Origin: Marinomonas sp. TW1
GTDB lineage: Bacteria; Pseudomonadota; Gammaproteobacteria; Pseudomonadales; Marinomonadaceae
Direction: 5' to 3'
DNA length: 64,000 bases
Assembly: GCF_001625355.1 (NCBI RefSeq)
Contig: NZ_JSEE01000003.1
Location: 124,001 to 188,000, forward strand
In this document: one piece after another, positions 56,533 through 64,000 of the stretch
How positions within the stretch are numbered: the stretch's first letter is position 1
Layout of the letters: each line of letters begins with the position of its first letter
Position numbers and translations under genes: made by a program
The notes under the pieces: generated by a model
Seen by the model: the letters and a program-made list of their open reading frames with translations, nothing else
What the model was told of the DNA's origin: nothing
The model's database searches: none

Positions 56533-56751
56533 ATGTCTGCGTGTCCATTTTGTCAAGGCGAAGTGAGTTGTGGTCTCACTCAATCTGCATCTTGTTGGTG
56601 TTTTTCTGAAACCATACCAGAGAAAATGCTGGCCTTGTTGCCCGTCGAAGCGCAAGGTGTCGCCTGTATCTGTAAAATGTGTGTTCAAGCGTATCAGCAG
56701 CAGCCCATTGCATTTCGAGAACGTTATGACAGCCTGACCGGCTCACAGTAG
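56533..56751 (+). CDS. Cysteine-rich CWC family protein
   Basis: 72-residue protein with eight Cys, opening SACPFCQGEVSCG and continuing SASCWCF (the CWC motif) and CICKMCVQAY. The pattern suggests one or two zinc sites; no function is known. ATG 56533 has GGAGAG about 7 bases upstream, starting right after the suc terminator. lhgO follows. Confidence 0.82.
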   Translation: MSACPFCQGEVSCGLTQSASCWCFSETIPEKMLALLPVEAQGVACICKMCVQAYQQQPIAFRERYDSLTGSQ

Positions 56752-56792
56752 TGATTCCAATACAAAATAACAAAACAAAGGGAGAGGGTAAT

Positions 56793-58007
56793 ATGTCGAA
56801 AGAGTCTATTTACGATATTGCTGTTATCGGTGCTGGCATAGTGGGGCTATCGACCGCTTGGCAGTTGCAAAAGCGTTATCCTAAGTACCGAATTCTGTTG
56901 ATAGAAAAAGAAGCGCAAGTCGGTTTGCACCAAACAGGTCACAACTCAGGTGTGATTCATGCTGGAGTCTATTATGCGCCGGGTTCGCTCAAAGCGGAGT
57001 TTTGTTATCGTGGGGCAAAAGACACCAAAGCCTTCTGTCGTGAGCACGGTATCGAGTTTGAGGAATGCGGTAAATTGCTGGTTGCCACCAATGATGCGGA
57101 ATATGAGCGAATGCGGGCTTTGTATAAGCGTTGTCGCGAAAATGGCTTAAAAGTTGAATTACTTGACCAGGCAGAATTAAATCGTCGTGAGCCGAATGTG
57201 AAAGGGGTCGCCGCCATCTATGTGCCTTCTACTGGTATCGTCAATTACCAGCACATTTGCCAAAAAATAGCGGCGCTCTTTGAGCACGCCGGTGGTGTTT
57301 TAATGCTGGAAAGTGAAGTAGTGGGTTTAAAAGAGCATGCAGATCATGTCAACATCAAGTTGAAAAATGCCCAAGTGCAAGCCAGTTTTTTAGTCAGTTG
57401 TGGTGGTCTAATGGCCGATCGATTGACGAAGATGCTGAAGATTCCAACGGACTTTCAAATCATCCCATTTCGTGGTGAGTATTATCAATTACCACCTCAG
57501 CACAACAACATCGTTAAACACCTTATTTACCCCATTCCAGATCCAGATTTGCCTTTCTTAGGTGTCCATCTGACTCGCATGATTGATGGTTCTGTTACGG
57601 TCGGTCCAAATGCCGTGCAAGGTTGGAAGCGGGAAGGCTATGGTCGTATTAACTTTAGTATTCGAGATGTGGCGGAGATGGTGACCTTTGCTGGTTTTTG
57701 GCGGCTACTGAAAACCTATTGGAAAACCGGATTAATCGAAACCAAAAACTCTTGGTTCAAAGCCGGTTATTTACAACAAGTACGCAAATACTGCGACCTT
57801 GTTGAGTTGGAGGATTTACAACCATACCCAGCTGGGATTCGTGCGCAAGCGGTCATGAAAGATGGTTCACTGGTGCACGATTTTTTGTTCGCCAACAGTG
57901 AGCGTACTTTGCACGTCTGTAATGCGCCTTCTCCCGCTGCCACCAGTGCCTTGCCAATTGGCCAATACATAGTCAACAAGCTGGACGATCAGATCACTAA
58001 CTTGTGA
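56793..58007 (+). CDS. lhgO: L-2-hydroxyglutarate dehydrogenase/oxidase
   Basis: FAD enzyme that converts L-2-hydroxyglutarate to 2-oxoglutarate and passes electrons to the quinone pool. Features: AVIGAGIVGLSTAWQLQKRYP with the FAD-binding Gly motif, LHQTGHNSGVIHAGVYY (family signature), RGEYYQLPP, and GPNAVQGWKREGY. ATG 56793 (404 residues) has GGAGAGGG upstream; a GTG at 56751 has none. Its product is the SucA substrate, which fits its place after the suc operon. Confidence 0.92.
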   Translation: MSKESIYDIAVIGAGIVGLSTAWQLQKRYPKYRILLIEKEAQVGLHQTGHNSGVIHAGVYYAPGSLKAEFCYRGAKDTKAFCREHGIEFEECGKLLVATNDAEYERMRALYKRCRENGLKVELLDQAELNRREPNVKGVAAIYVPSTGIVNYQHICQKIAALFEHAGGVLMLESEVVGLKEHADHVNIKLKNAQVQASFLVSCGGLMADRLTKMLKIPTDFQIIPFRGEYYQLPPQHNNIVKHLIYPIPDPDLPFLGVHLTRMIDGSVTVGPNAVQGWKREGYGRINFSIRDVAEMVTFAGFWRLLKTYWKTGLIETKNSWFKAGYLQQVRKYCDLVELEDLQPYPAGIRAQAVMKDGSLVHDFLFANSERTLHVCNAPSPAATSALPIGQYIVNKLDDQITNL

Positions 58008-58124
58008 TATTAAGTAAATGGAGACTTACAGAACGAAAGGATTGTGAAACAAATTTGCTAAGGTTTGCTGGGCCTTCAGGGTATAAGCTAGAGTATTTGA
58101 TCTTGATTAAAAAGTGAGAATACT

Positions 58125-58742
58125 ATGTTGTTTGAAAAGACGGTATCCGAGGTCGATCTGGTTAATCGAGCGGTAAAAAGGATGTCTAATTTGGAAAAGG
58201 CCAAAAGTGAAACACAGGATAAAGACAATGTGCAGCACTTGAGAATAAATGCGTCTGCAACTCTTGGCGTTAACGGTTTACTTTCCAAGGGGCGGAACGC
58301 TAAAGCTTTGTTTGCTAAAGGCATGATCAGTCTACTAATAGCCTCTCAGCTGGCCGCCTGTGGCACGATTATCTATCCTGAACGACGTGGTCAAAGCCAT
58401 GGTGCGATTGACCCTGGTGTGGCTGCACTGAATGCAGTGGGTTTGATTTTATTTTTCGTACCTGGTGTGGTGGCGTTTGGCGTGGATTTTGTTACTGGCT
58501 CTATTTACCTTCCTGGGGGCAAAACAGCCAGTCTTAGTCAAGACGAATTGAAACAGTTAAAGCAAGGTGATGATTCGGTAGATGTCACTCATGTACGTAA
58601 GGTGCTGGCGCAACGGAAAGACATTGCATTGCCAGAACAGGCTTATACTCAGTCGTGGAATGTCGTCTCTATGGCATCAAAGCAATCTTTGCAATTGGCC
58701 ATGTCGATGCCATCAGAGCAGCTAGCTATGTTGACCCGATAA
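58125..58742 (+). CDS. Small lipoprotein with conserved CGTIIYPERRGQ start
   Basis: 205-residue protein. A lipobox-like LAACGT at residues 76-81 begins a segment (GTIIYPERRGQSHGAIDPGVAALNAVGLILFFVPGVVAF) shared by a gammaproteobacterial lipoprotein family that is sometimes mislabelled as polyribonucleotide nucleotidyltransferase. It has one hydrophobic segment at about 100-125. The 66 residues before the last in-frame Met (58323) are unusual for a lipoprotein signal; translation could begin at 58125, 58182 or 58323, and I cannot decide. Confidence 0.65.
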   Translation: MLFEKTVSEVDLVNRAVKRMSNLEKAKSETQDKDNVQHLRINASATLGVNGLLSKGRNAKALFAKGMISLLIASQLAACGTIIYPERRGQSHGAIDPGVAALNAVGLILFFVPGVVAFGVDFVTGSIYLPGGKTASLSQDELKQLKQGDDSVDVTHVRKVLAQRKDIALPEQAYTQSWNVVSMASKQSLQLAMSMPSEQLAMLTR

Positions 58743-58782
58743 GTTTTCATTAGCCATTATCATGCTGTTTTAGAAACGAATA

Positions 58783-59220
58783 TTACGGTCTTGTTTGGTA
58801 GATTAAGAGTTGCTGCTGGTTAAGGTCTTGATCTAACGCTAAGGTCAAGACTTCAACGCCTGTTTTGTGAATGCCTTGCCATATATTATCAGCAATGATC
58901 AGCGATTCGCCCTCTATTTGAATGATCAAATCGACTTGATGTTTGACGACCAGAGCTGCCACTTCGCTGGGAGAGTAAACGGTAACCTGATGCACTTGAG
59001 TGCGATTGTTCCATGGCTCATCATCAATGAATGCAATGATTTCAATGGGCTTTGAATGGTGATGGTTATTATCCAGCAAGGCCTTCGACAGAGAAAAACA
59101 GCGATAGTCTATGCCAATAAAAATGACTTTTATGGGTTGGCTTCTCGATTGAAAGAGCGGTTTAAACAACGCTTTCAATCGCATGACAAGAGGGTGAAGG
59201 CTAGGCAAGAGTTTCATCAT
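58783..59220 (-). CDS. Stand-alone Rossmann-domain protein related to nucleotide-sugar epimerase N-termini
   Basis: 145-residue protein. VIFIGIDYRCFSLSKALL is a Rossmann start with a degenerate Gly motif, followed by IIAFIDDEPWNNRTQVHQVTVYSPSEVAALVVKHQVDLIIQI. This matches the N-terminal CoA-binding-like domain of CapD/WbpM polysaccharide epimerases, but the epimerase part is absent and no truncated remainder is seen next door. ATG 59220 is chosen; TTG 59238 is an alternative. Function unknown. Confidence 0.65.
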   Translation of the reverse strand: MMKLLPSLHPLVMRLKALFKPLFQSRSQPIKVIFIGIDYRCFSLSKALLDNNHHHSKPIEIIAFIDDEPWNNRTQVHQVTVYSPSEVAALVVKHQVDLIIQIEGESLIIADNIWQGIHKTGVEVLTLALDQDLNQQQLLIYQTRP

Positions 59221-59284
59221 GCCTGTTATCTTAATCAAGCCAACCTATAAAGCCAAGTTTGTTAAGGGTTGTCAGAGCCCGCCA

Positions 59285-59638
59285 TCAGACGTCCAAAATG
59301 GTATTGAAGCCACCGTAGATAAGTCGCTTTCCATCAAATGGCATGGGATTGGCTTCGGGTGACATTCTGGGGTCCTCCATCATGGCTTCCCAAGCGGCGT
59401 CTCTTACTTCTTTTGATGGCCAAATAACCCAAGAAAAGACAATGGTTTCATCCTCCTTGGCTTTTACCGCAGAGCTAAACGAGGTGATCTCCCCGTCGGG
59501 GATTTCGTCACCCCAATTCTCAACCAGTTTCAGCGCGCCGTAATCTTTAAAAATGTTAGCCGATCGCATGGCATGCGCCAGATACTCTTCTTTTAGTGCG
59601 GTCGGTACAGCGGCAACAAATCCATCAACGTATGACAT
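59285..59638 (-). CDS. DUF1428 family protein (YbaA-like)
   Basis: 117-residue protein of the dimeric alpha/beta-barrel type: MSYVDGFVAAVP at the start, LVENWGDEIPDGEITSF and IVFSWVIWPSKEVRDAAW in the middle, and PFDGKRLIYGGF near the end are DUF1428 signatures. Enzymatic role unknown. GGGAGAAG precedes the ATG. It stands alone. Confidence 0.87.
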   Translation of the reverse strand: MSYVDGFVAAVPTALKEEYLAHAMRSANIFKDYGALKLVENWGDEIPDGEITSFSSAVKAKEDETIVFSWVIWPSKEVRDAAWEAMMEDPRMSPEANPMPFDGKRLIYGGFNTILDV

Positions 59639-59831
59639 AATCTTCTCCCATTTTGTATTGTGGCCAGCAGCGACGTTGGCATTTTTGCTTGGTGATTACA
59701 TTTCAGGGTGATTAAAAGGTTAGTATGTGATTGAAATAACTCAAGTCTAAACAGCCCGAACCGCTGTTAGAGACTAGAGAGGGCAACACATGGAAGAAGG
59801 GGCAGAACAGTCATTCTCGCGGCGTATAATA

Positions 59832-60518
59832 TCAGAGAGCTTTACTGTAGCGCTGCTTTGGACGACCGCCTGTTTTGTAATCGAGCGTCATAGTGACCTG
59901 ACCTTGGGCTTCTAAATATTCCAAATAACGACGAGCCGTAATGCGACTTAGGCTGACAGCCTCGCCAATATCGTCGGCAGTGAACGGCGTATTATCAATG
60001 TGTTTTAGGTGCTCGGTCAGTGTTTCTAATGTGTTTTCATCAATGCCTTTAGGGGTTTTTCGGCTGCTATTATCCTGTTTGGACTGTTTGCGAAAAAGTG
60101 CATCAATGTCTTGTTGATCGATTTTCTCTTGCTTGGTGAGGCGCTGTTTGAAATCTAGATAATCGTTTAGGGCCTGTTGAACACGAGACATACGAATGGG
60201 TTTTACCAGATAATCCATAACGCCGAGTTGAATGGCTTGTTCTATGGTTTTCGTTTCGCGTTCCGCTGTGGTCATGATGAAGCAGGCATGAGGGTGGCGG
60301 GTTTTAAGGCGCTGAATTAATTGCAAACCATTGCCGTCTGGTAAACTGATGTCGACCATGATCAGCTCAGGTTCAAATACATCGGCTTTTAATTCCGCTT
60401 CTGCGAGGTTTTCACAGGCTGCTACGACGCTGAAAGCCTTGTGTAAGTTGATGGTGTTTTCTAGAACATAGCTAGCACGTAGGTCATCTTCTACTATCAT
60501 TACTGGGATGCTAGTCAT
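59832..60518 (-). CDS. CitB/DcuR-type response regulator
   Basis: 228-residue regulator. Receiver domain 1-120 with acidic pair Asp11-Asp12, acceptor Asp56 (MVDISLPDGNG) and Lys in DYLVKPIRM. The C-terminal helix-turn-helix (about 175-225, SLSRITARRYLEYLEAQGQV) is of the CitB/DpiA/DcuR class. Its ATG overlaps the end of the kinase gene by 4 bp. The likely target is the adjacent carboxylate transporter. Confidence 0.92.
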   Translation of the reverse strand: MTSIPVMIVEDDLRASYVLENTINLHKAFSVVAACENLAEAELKADVFEPELIMVDISLPDGNGLQLIQRLKTRHPHACFIMTTAERETKTIEQAIQLGVMDYLVKPIRMSRVQQALNDYLDFKQRLTKQEKIDQQDIDALFRKQSKQDNSSRKTPKGIDENTLETLTEHLKHIDNTPFTADDIGEAVSLSRITARRYLEYLEAQGQVTMTLDYKTGGRPKQRYSKAL

Positions 60519-62113
60519 CTTTTTAACGCCTGTTTGTCTAAATAGATACTAAATACCGTGGTGTTTTCGTCACTGCGTTCCCAATCCAAACTGCCTTGAT
60601 ATTGGTCGACAATCTTCTTGACTAAATATAGTCCAATGCCATTTTGTTCTGTATTGTGCTTGCTGCTCACGCCAAAGTCTAATATTTGATTTTCCAGTTC
60701 GGCTTCCACGCCTGCTCCGGTGTCTTCAACTTCTAGCATGATATGGGCATTACGATCACTAATATAGAGTTTAACGCAGGGCGATCGGTATTGGCGGTGG
60801 TGCCAAGCCGCCAAAAAAGCATTGTCTAATAAGTTGCCCACCAATGTGACCAAAGCTTCGTTCGTTTGCGGTGAGTATTGCGCCAATTGGCAATCACTGT
60901 CGATAATAAATTCGAGTTGTAAATCTTTGGCTTTATTATGTTTCGCAAAGATCAAACCTGCCACAGCACTGTTTTCGATGGTTTTGATGATTTGCCTCAA
61001 CATCGCCTGATCGCCGTCACTTTCTTGTTGTAAGTAGTTAATGGCGTCATCGTAGCGTTCGGCTTGCAGCATGCCAGACAATACATTCAAACGATTAGCA
61101 TACTCATGTGTTTTAGCCCTTAGTAAGTCAGCATAGTTCTGAGTACTGGTCAGTTCCTGTTCAAGAGATTGCTCATCGTGATCAGGGTAAAACACAATCA
61201 CATAGCCAAAATGTCCTTTTTTACTGAGTAAAGGATAGAGGGTGGCCAGAAAGGCAAGTTTGCCTAGGCTGAAACGTCTTTGTGTAATTTGGCCTTGGGC
61301 TTCCAATACAAAGTGCGACAAGCTTTGCGACTGTTCATTGAGCGGTTTGTTAATGACGTCATTGGCGGTCAAGACTTTCATGGTTAGCCATTCTATGGCA
61401 GTACTATTGATGGCGGTCACATTTTGCTCGTGGTCCACGGCAATGATGCCATCTCGAATGCTGTCGAGAATCAGTTCTTGTTCTTTAAATTTTTGAACGA
61501 TTTCCTCGGGTTCGAGCGACAAGAAGGTTCGCTTTATTTTTGCAATAAAGATAATGGCGATGACAACACCTAATACATAAAGAAACACCACCAACCATGC
61601 GGCTTCTTTTAGATGTTGGTAGATCAGTTCGCTGGTGGTTTTTGAAAGATAGCCAACACTTACCGCGCCAATGATGTCTTGATCTTTTATCACTGGTGTA
61701 AAGTTTCGAATGGCTTCGCCTAAGGAGCCTTTGGCCACATTGGTGTAGCTCTTACCCTGTTGCAAGGCGGGGTAAACATCATCACCGATAAAGGGTTTAC
61801 CGACCCGATCTGGAATCGGGTGACTCAAACGCAAGGCGGCTTTATTGACCACGACAATAAAAGAGGCGTCGGTTTGTTGTCGTTTACTCTCAATGTAACT
61901 TTCTAATGAAATGACTTGGCCTTGATTGCTCATGTTTAAGGCTTCGATGACGTTATCATCATGAGCCATCACCCGAGCTAGCTCCAAGCCTCTTTGACTA
62001 ATGCTGTCGAGATAGGCGCTGCGTAGGACGTAACCAAAGACTAAAGTAGCGGCGACAATAATGAGCGTGATGGTGGTCACCGTTATTAATGCCAGATAGG
62101 ACTTGAGTGTCAT
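60515..62113 (-). CDS. CitA/DcuS-type sensor histidine kinase
   Basis: Membrane sensor for a di- or tricarboxylate. TM1 about 5-28, periplasmic PAS-like sensor about 29-165 (GKPFIGDDVYPALQQGKSY, IRNFTPV), TM2 about 168-190, cytoplasmic PAS about 205-310, a dimerisation segment with the acceptor His in KTHEYANRLNVLSGMLQ, and ATPase motifs LVGNLLDNAF, VEDTGAGVE and GIGLYLVKKI. I start at ATG 62113, where CitA-like proteins begin; ATG 62158 would add 15 residues, and neither start has a clear ribosome binding site. Confidence 0.9.
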   Translation of the reverse strand: MTLKSYLALITVTTITLIIVAATLVFGYVLRSAYLDSISQRGLELARVMAHDDNVIEALNMSNQGQVISLESYIESKRQQTDASFIVVVNKAALRLSHPIPDRVGKPFIGDDVYPALQQGKSYTNVAKGSLGEAIRNFTPVIKDQDIIGAVSVGYLSKTTSELIYQHLKEAAWLVVFLYVLGVVIAIIFIAKIKRTFLSLEPEEIVQKFKEQELILDSIRDGIIAVDHEQNVTAINSTAIEWLTMKVLTANDVINKPLNEQSQSLSHFVLEAQGQITQRRFSLGKLAFLATLYPLLSKKGHFGYVIVFYPDHDEQSLEQELTSTQNYADLLRAKTHEYANRLNVLSGMLQAERYDDAINYLQQESDGDQAMLRQIIKTIENSAVAGLIFAKHNKAKDLQLEFIIDSDCQLAQYSPQTNEALVTLVGNLLDNAFLAAWHHRQYRSPCVKLYISDRNAHIMLEVEDTGAGVEAELENQILDFGVSSKHNTEQNGIGLYLVKKIVDQYQGSLDWERSDENTTVFSIYLDKQALKR

Positions 62114-62200
62114 ATTTGAAATACGCTTCAAAGAGGTAAAAGCGGAAGTATACAGCATGGGAAACTGGCGCTAAAGCAAGGCTGAGTGTTGCAATGAGGA

Positions 62201-62234
62201 AATCAGAAGAGAGGCTGGAATCTCTCTTCTGATT
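62201..62234. repeat. Perfect 13-bp inverted repeat between the kinase and transporter genes
   Basis: Arms 62201-62213 and 62222-62234 with an 8-base loop. It lies downstream of the transporter on the minus strand but lacks a T-run there, so it may be an imperfect terminator or an operator. Confidence 0.55.
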
Positions 62235-62255
62235 GACCGTGATTTAACAAAAAAA

Positions 62256-63539
62256 TTAGGCGATAGCCTGCACAACCAAGGTGGCCAATATCAGCATGAA
62301 AGCGCCACCAATACGAGAGGAAATCTGCGCAAATGGCATGAGTTCCATACGCTTACTGGCAGCTAACACGGCAACATCGCCTGTGCCGCCCATGTTGGCC
62401 ATGCAAAGACCACCGGTGATCGCCGCTTCGATAGGGTAGAAGCCCATTAACCAGCCAATCAAACCGGCACCAATAATCGCGCCTAATACGGTAATCAAGA
62501 CCAGCAAGAAATACATAGGTGATAGCGCATTTAGAATCTGATTTAGGTCTGTGTACGCGACACCAATGCCAACTAATAGGGCAGGTGTTAAGTTACTGAC
62601 AACAAATTTGTACCAAGAGTGAGCTGCTTGTTCTAACGCTGTTGGCATGATGCCAGAGACTTTAATCAAAGCAATGGAAATGATCATCAAGGCATAAGTA
62701 TGCATGCTGATAAAGCTAGACAGCACAGTACCAACGAAGAACATGCTCACGGCTAATAGGGCACCAACACCCAAAATAGTGACGTTTAATGAGCCGGTTT
62801 GTTGCTCTTCTTCTGTGATGGCTTTTTGGCCACGAATAAGCTGTCCGTTACCGGTTAAGCTAGGGGCAATCTGACCCAGTTTGTTCAATAAGCCCGCCAT
62901 AACGATGGCAATGGCGTTACCGATGGCAAGGGCTGGTACCATTTGCGACATCAAGGTTTCAGCGTTCATGCCGGTTTTACCAGACATGATCTCAACCAGA
63001 GGAACCGCACCAGCGCCCATGCCGCCACCCATAATTGGCAGCGCGATCAGCATGACTGAATCGTAAAAGTCTTTGCTGACTAACATACCAACCACACCGG
63101 TCAGTACACAGGCAAAAAAAGCTGAACCTAAGATGACTGGAATGTATTTAAGTGCGGCTTTCTTGAGGGTTTGAGTATCCATTCCTAAGATGGAGCCCGT
63201 GACTAAGCTGGCAACATAAAATGCCAAAAAGCCACCGCTTTTCATAAAGGTTGTCACATTGTCATCGGCACTAGAAGGGAAGAAACCACTGTGGAAAAGG
63301 TAGGCAGAGCCAAAAATGACCACGATGGCGCCACCGCCAAAAAATTGATTGATAATCGGGGTTCGGTCGCCGACAAAGTTGAGGATGGCACCGACAACAA
63401 CCATAATGCCTAATGCGCCAATCATGCCTCCTGGCATCTTTCCTGCAAAGGTAGCTAAAAAGATAATAATGGCGGCAATGGCTAGAATCGCTTTGCTGAT
63501 ACGTTGGTCACGTACCGTCATGGTTTCGTTCATGATCAT
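62256..63539 (-). CDS. 2-hydroxycarboxylate transporter family protein (CitS/MaeN/CimH type)
   Basis: 427-residue inner-membrane symporter for citrate, malate or lactate type substrates. About eleven hydrophobic segments. The two GGXG re-entrant-loop motifs of the family are visible in IMGGGMGAGAVPL and NMGGTGDVAVL, and the C-terminus has SRIGGAF, the substrate-binding Arg region. Position next to a CitA/CitB-type two-component system supports a carboxylate-induced uptake function. Which acid is carried cannot be read from sequence. Confidence 0.93.
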   Translation of the reverse strand: MIMNETMTVRDQRISKAILAIAAIIIFLATFAGKMPGGMIGALGIMVVVGAILNFVGDRTPIINQFFGGGAIVVIFGSAYLFHSGFFPSSADDNVTTFMKSGGFLAFYVASLVTGSILGMDTQTLKKAALKYIPVILGSAFFACVLTGVVGMLVSKDFYDSVMLIALPIMGGGMGAGAVPLVEIMSGKTGMNAETLMSQMVPALAIGNAIAIVMAGLLNKLGQIAPSLTGNGQLIRGQKAITEEEQQTGSLNVTILGVGALLAVSMFFVGTVLSSFISMHTYALMIISIALIKVSGIMPTALEQAAHSWYKFVVSNLTPALLVGIGVAYTDLNQILNALSPMYFLLVLITVLGAIIGAGLIGWLMGFYPIEAAITGGLCMANMGGTGDVAVLAASKRMELMPFAQISSRIGGAFMLILATLVVQAIA

Positions 63540-63688
63540 GTTTGACTCACTGTTTTTTTGTTTGTTTTATGAATGGGTCGCAGTCTACCAAGCTTCTTTC
63601 AGAGCGGAAGTTCTGGAGGCTTTAATGAAACTAAAGAAAGGTTTTGAAAGTTTTGTAACTCACTTAAGGTCGGTTTAAGGAGAAAAAC

Positions 63689-64000
63689 ATGATACGAGAC
63701 GTCAGTTTAGATGACGCTAAAGTCATCACTGAAATTTACAATTATTACATAGACCATACTGTTGTTAGCTTTGAAGAAGCGATGATTGAACCTGCGGAAA
63801 TGACAAAACGGATTCAAGCAGTGCACGACGCATCTTTGCCTTGGTTGGTGCTGGAAGAAAACGGCATTTTGCTAGGGTATGCCTATGCGACACAATGGAA
63901 GGCCAGATCTGCTTATCGATTTGTGGTGGAAGTGAGCGTCTATCTTGAGTCGACACAAGGAGGCAAAGGGCTTGGGACAAAGCTGTATGATGCGTTATTT
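63689..64000 (+). CDS. GNAT acetyltransferase, phosphinothricin acetyltransferase-like, 3' end missing
   Basis: 104 codons are visible before the window ends. The protein opens IRDVSLDDAKVITEIYNYYI and has VVSFEE and AMIEPAEM, then WLVLEENGILLGYAYATQWKARSAYRF and the start of the acetyl-CoA loop (STQGGKGLGTKLYDALF). This is the Pat/YncA-like group that acetylates the amino group of methionine sulfone, sulfoximine or phosphinothricin analogues. AAGGAG 7 bases before the ATG supports the start. Confidence 0.88.
   Translation, partial: MIRDVSLDDAKVITEIYNYYIDHTVVSFEEAMIEPAEMTKRIQAVHDASLPWLVLEENGILLGYAYATQWKARSAYRFVVEVSVYLESTQGGKGLGTKLYDALF

Overview
The window reads as chromosome of a marine gammaproteobacterium of the Oceanospirillales type, most like Marinomonas. 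That assignment rests on protein flavour and gene order (mrdA-mrdB-mltB-rlpA-dacA-ybeD-lipB-lipA, gltA // sdhCDAB-sucAB-lpd-sucCD, an nas cluster with nasT/nasS, a lapG-lapD-lapB-lapC set) and not on any marker RNA. I saw no rRNA, tRNA, CRISPR array, insertion sequence or prophage.

Layout. 1-7.7 kb: cell elongation and wall genes (3' end of mrdA, mrdB, mltB, rlpA, dacA) running into lipoate synthesis (ybeD, lipB, lipA), closed by a good terminator. 7.7-8.1 kb: an intergenic region that appears to encode a small RNA on the minus strand. 8.1-16.7 kb: a mixed housekeeping stretch with an ABM-RimJ acetyltransferase fusion, a cupin protein, parC, two complementary bacterioferritin subunits facing bfd, an FrnE-type DsbA protein, a tag-like glycosylase whose 5' end is tandemly duplicated, pdxJ and tapT. 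16.7-24.7 kb: DUF1244, lapG, lapD, a small conserved gene on the other strand, lapB, lapC and a LuxR-type regulator. This is the c-di-GMP control and type I export machinery for a large adhesin; the adhesin itself and a TolC-like partner are not in the window.

24.9-39.0 kb is a nitrate assimilation island: nasT-nasS (ANTAR antiterminator and its nitrate-sensing partner), nrtA-nrtB-nrtD (nitrate ABC importer), a FAD reductase, nirB-nirD, then nasA, a TrpD2/YbiB protein and mobA. Three sigma-54 type -24/-12 elements precede nasT, nrtA and nasA. The nrtA and nasA leaders each carry small hairpins with six-base loops having A at position 1 and G at position 4, the last overlapping the 5' arm of an intrinsic terminator. 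The plausible logic is nitrogen limitation acting through sigma-54/NtrC and nitrate acting through NasS release of NasT, which prevents termination.

39.0-44.2 kb: DUF3108, purN-purM, a DUF2066 protein, a small zinc-ribbon protein and gltA. 44.8-58.0 kb: the TCA supercluster sdhCDAB, sucA, sucB, lpd, sucC, sucD, followed by a CWC protein and lhgO, which returns 2-hydroxyglutarate to 2-oxoglutarate for SucA. SucB carries two nearly identical lipoyl domains instead of the usual one. 58.1-64.0 kb: a small lipoprotein, a lone Rossmann-domain protein, DUF1428, a CitA/CitB-type two-component system next to a 2-hydroxycarboxylate transporter, and the 5' end of a GNAT gene.

Nothing here is obviously a wholly new system. 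The best leads are the minus-strand small RNA, the paired ANTAR leaders, the double-lipoyl SucB, the split-function bacterioferritin pair and the exact 141-bp tandem duplication over the tag start.
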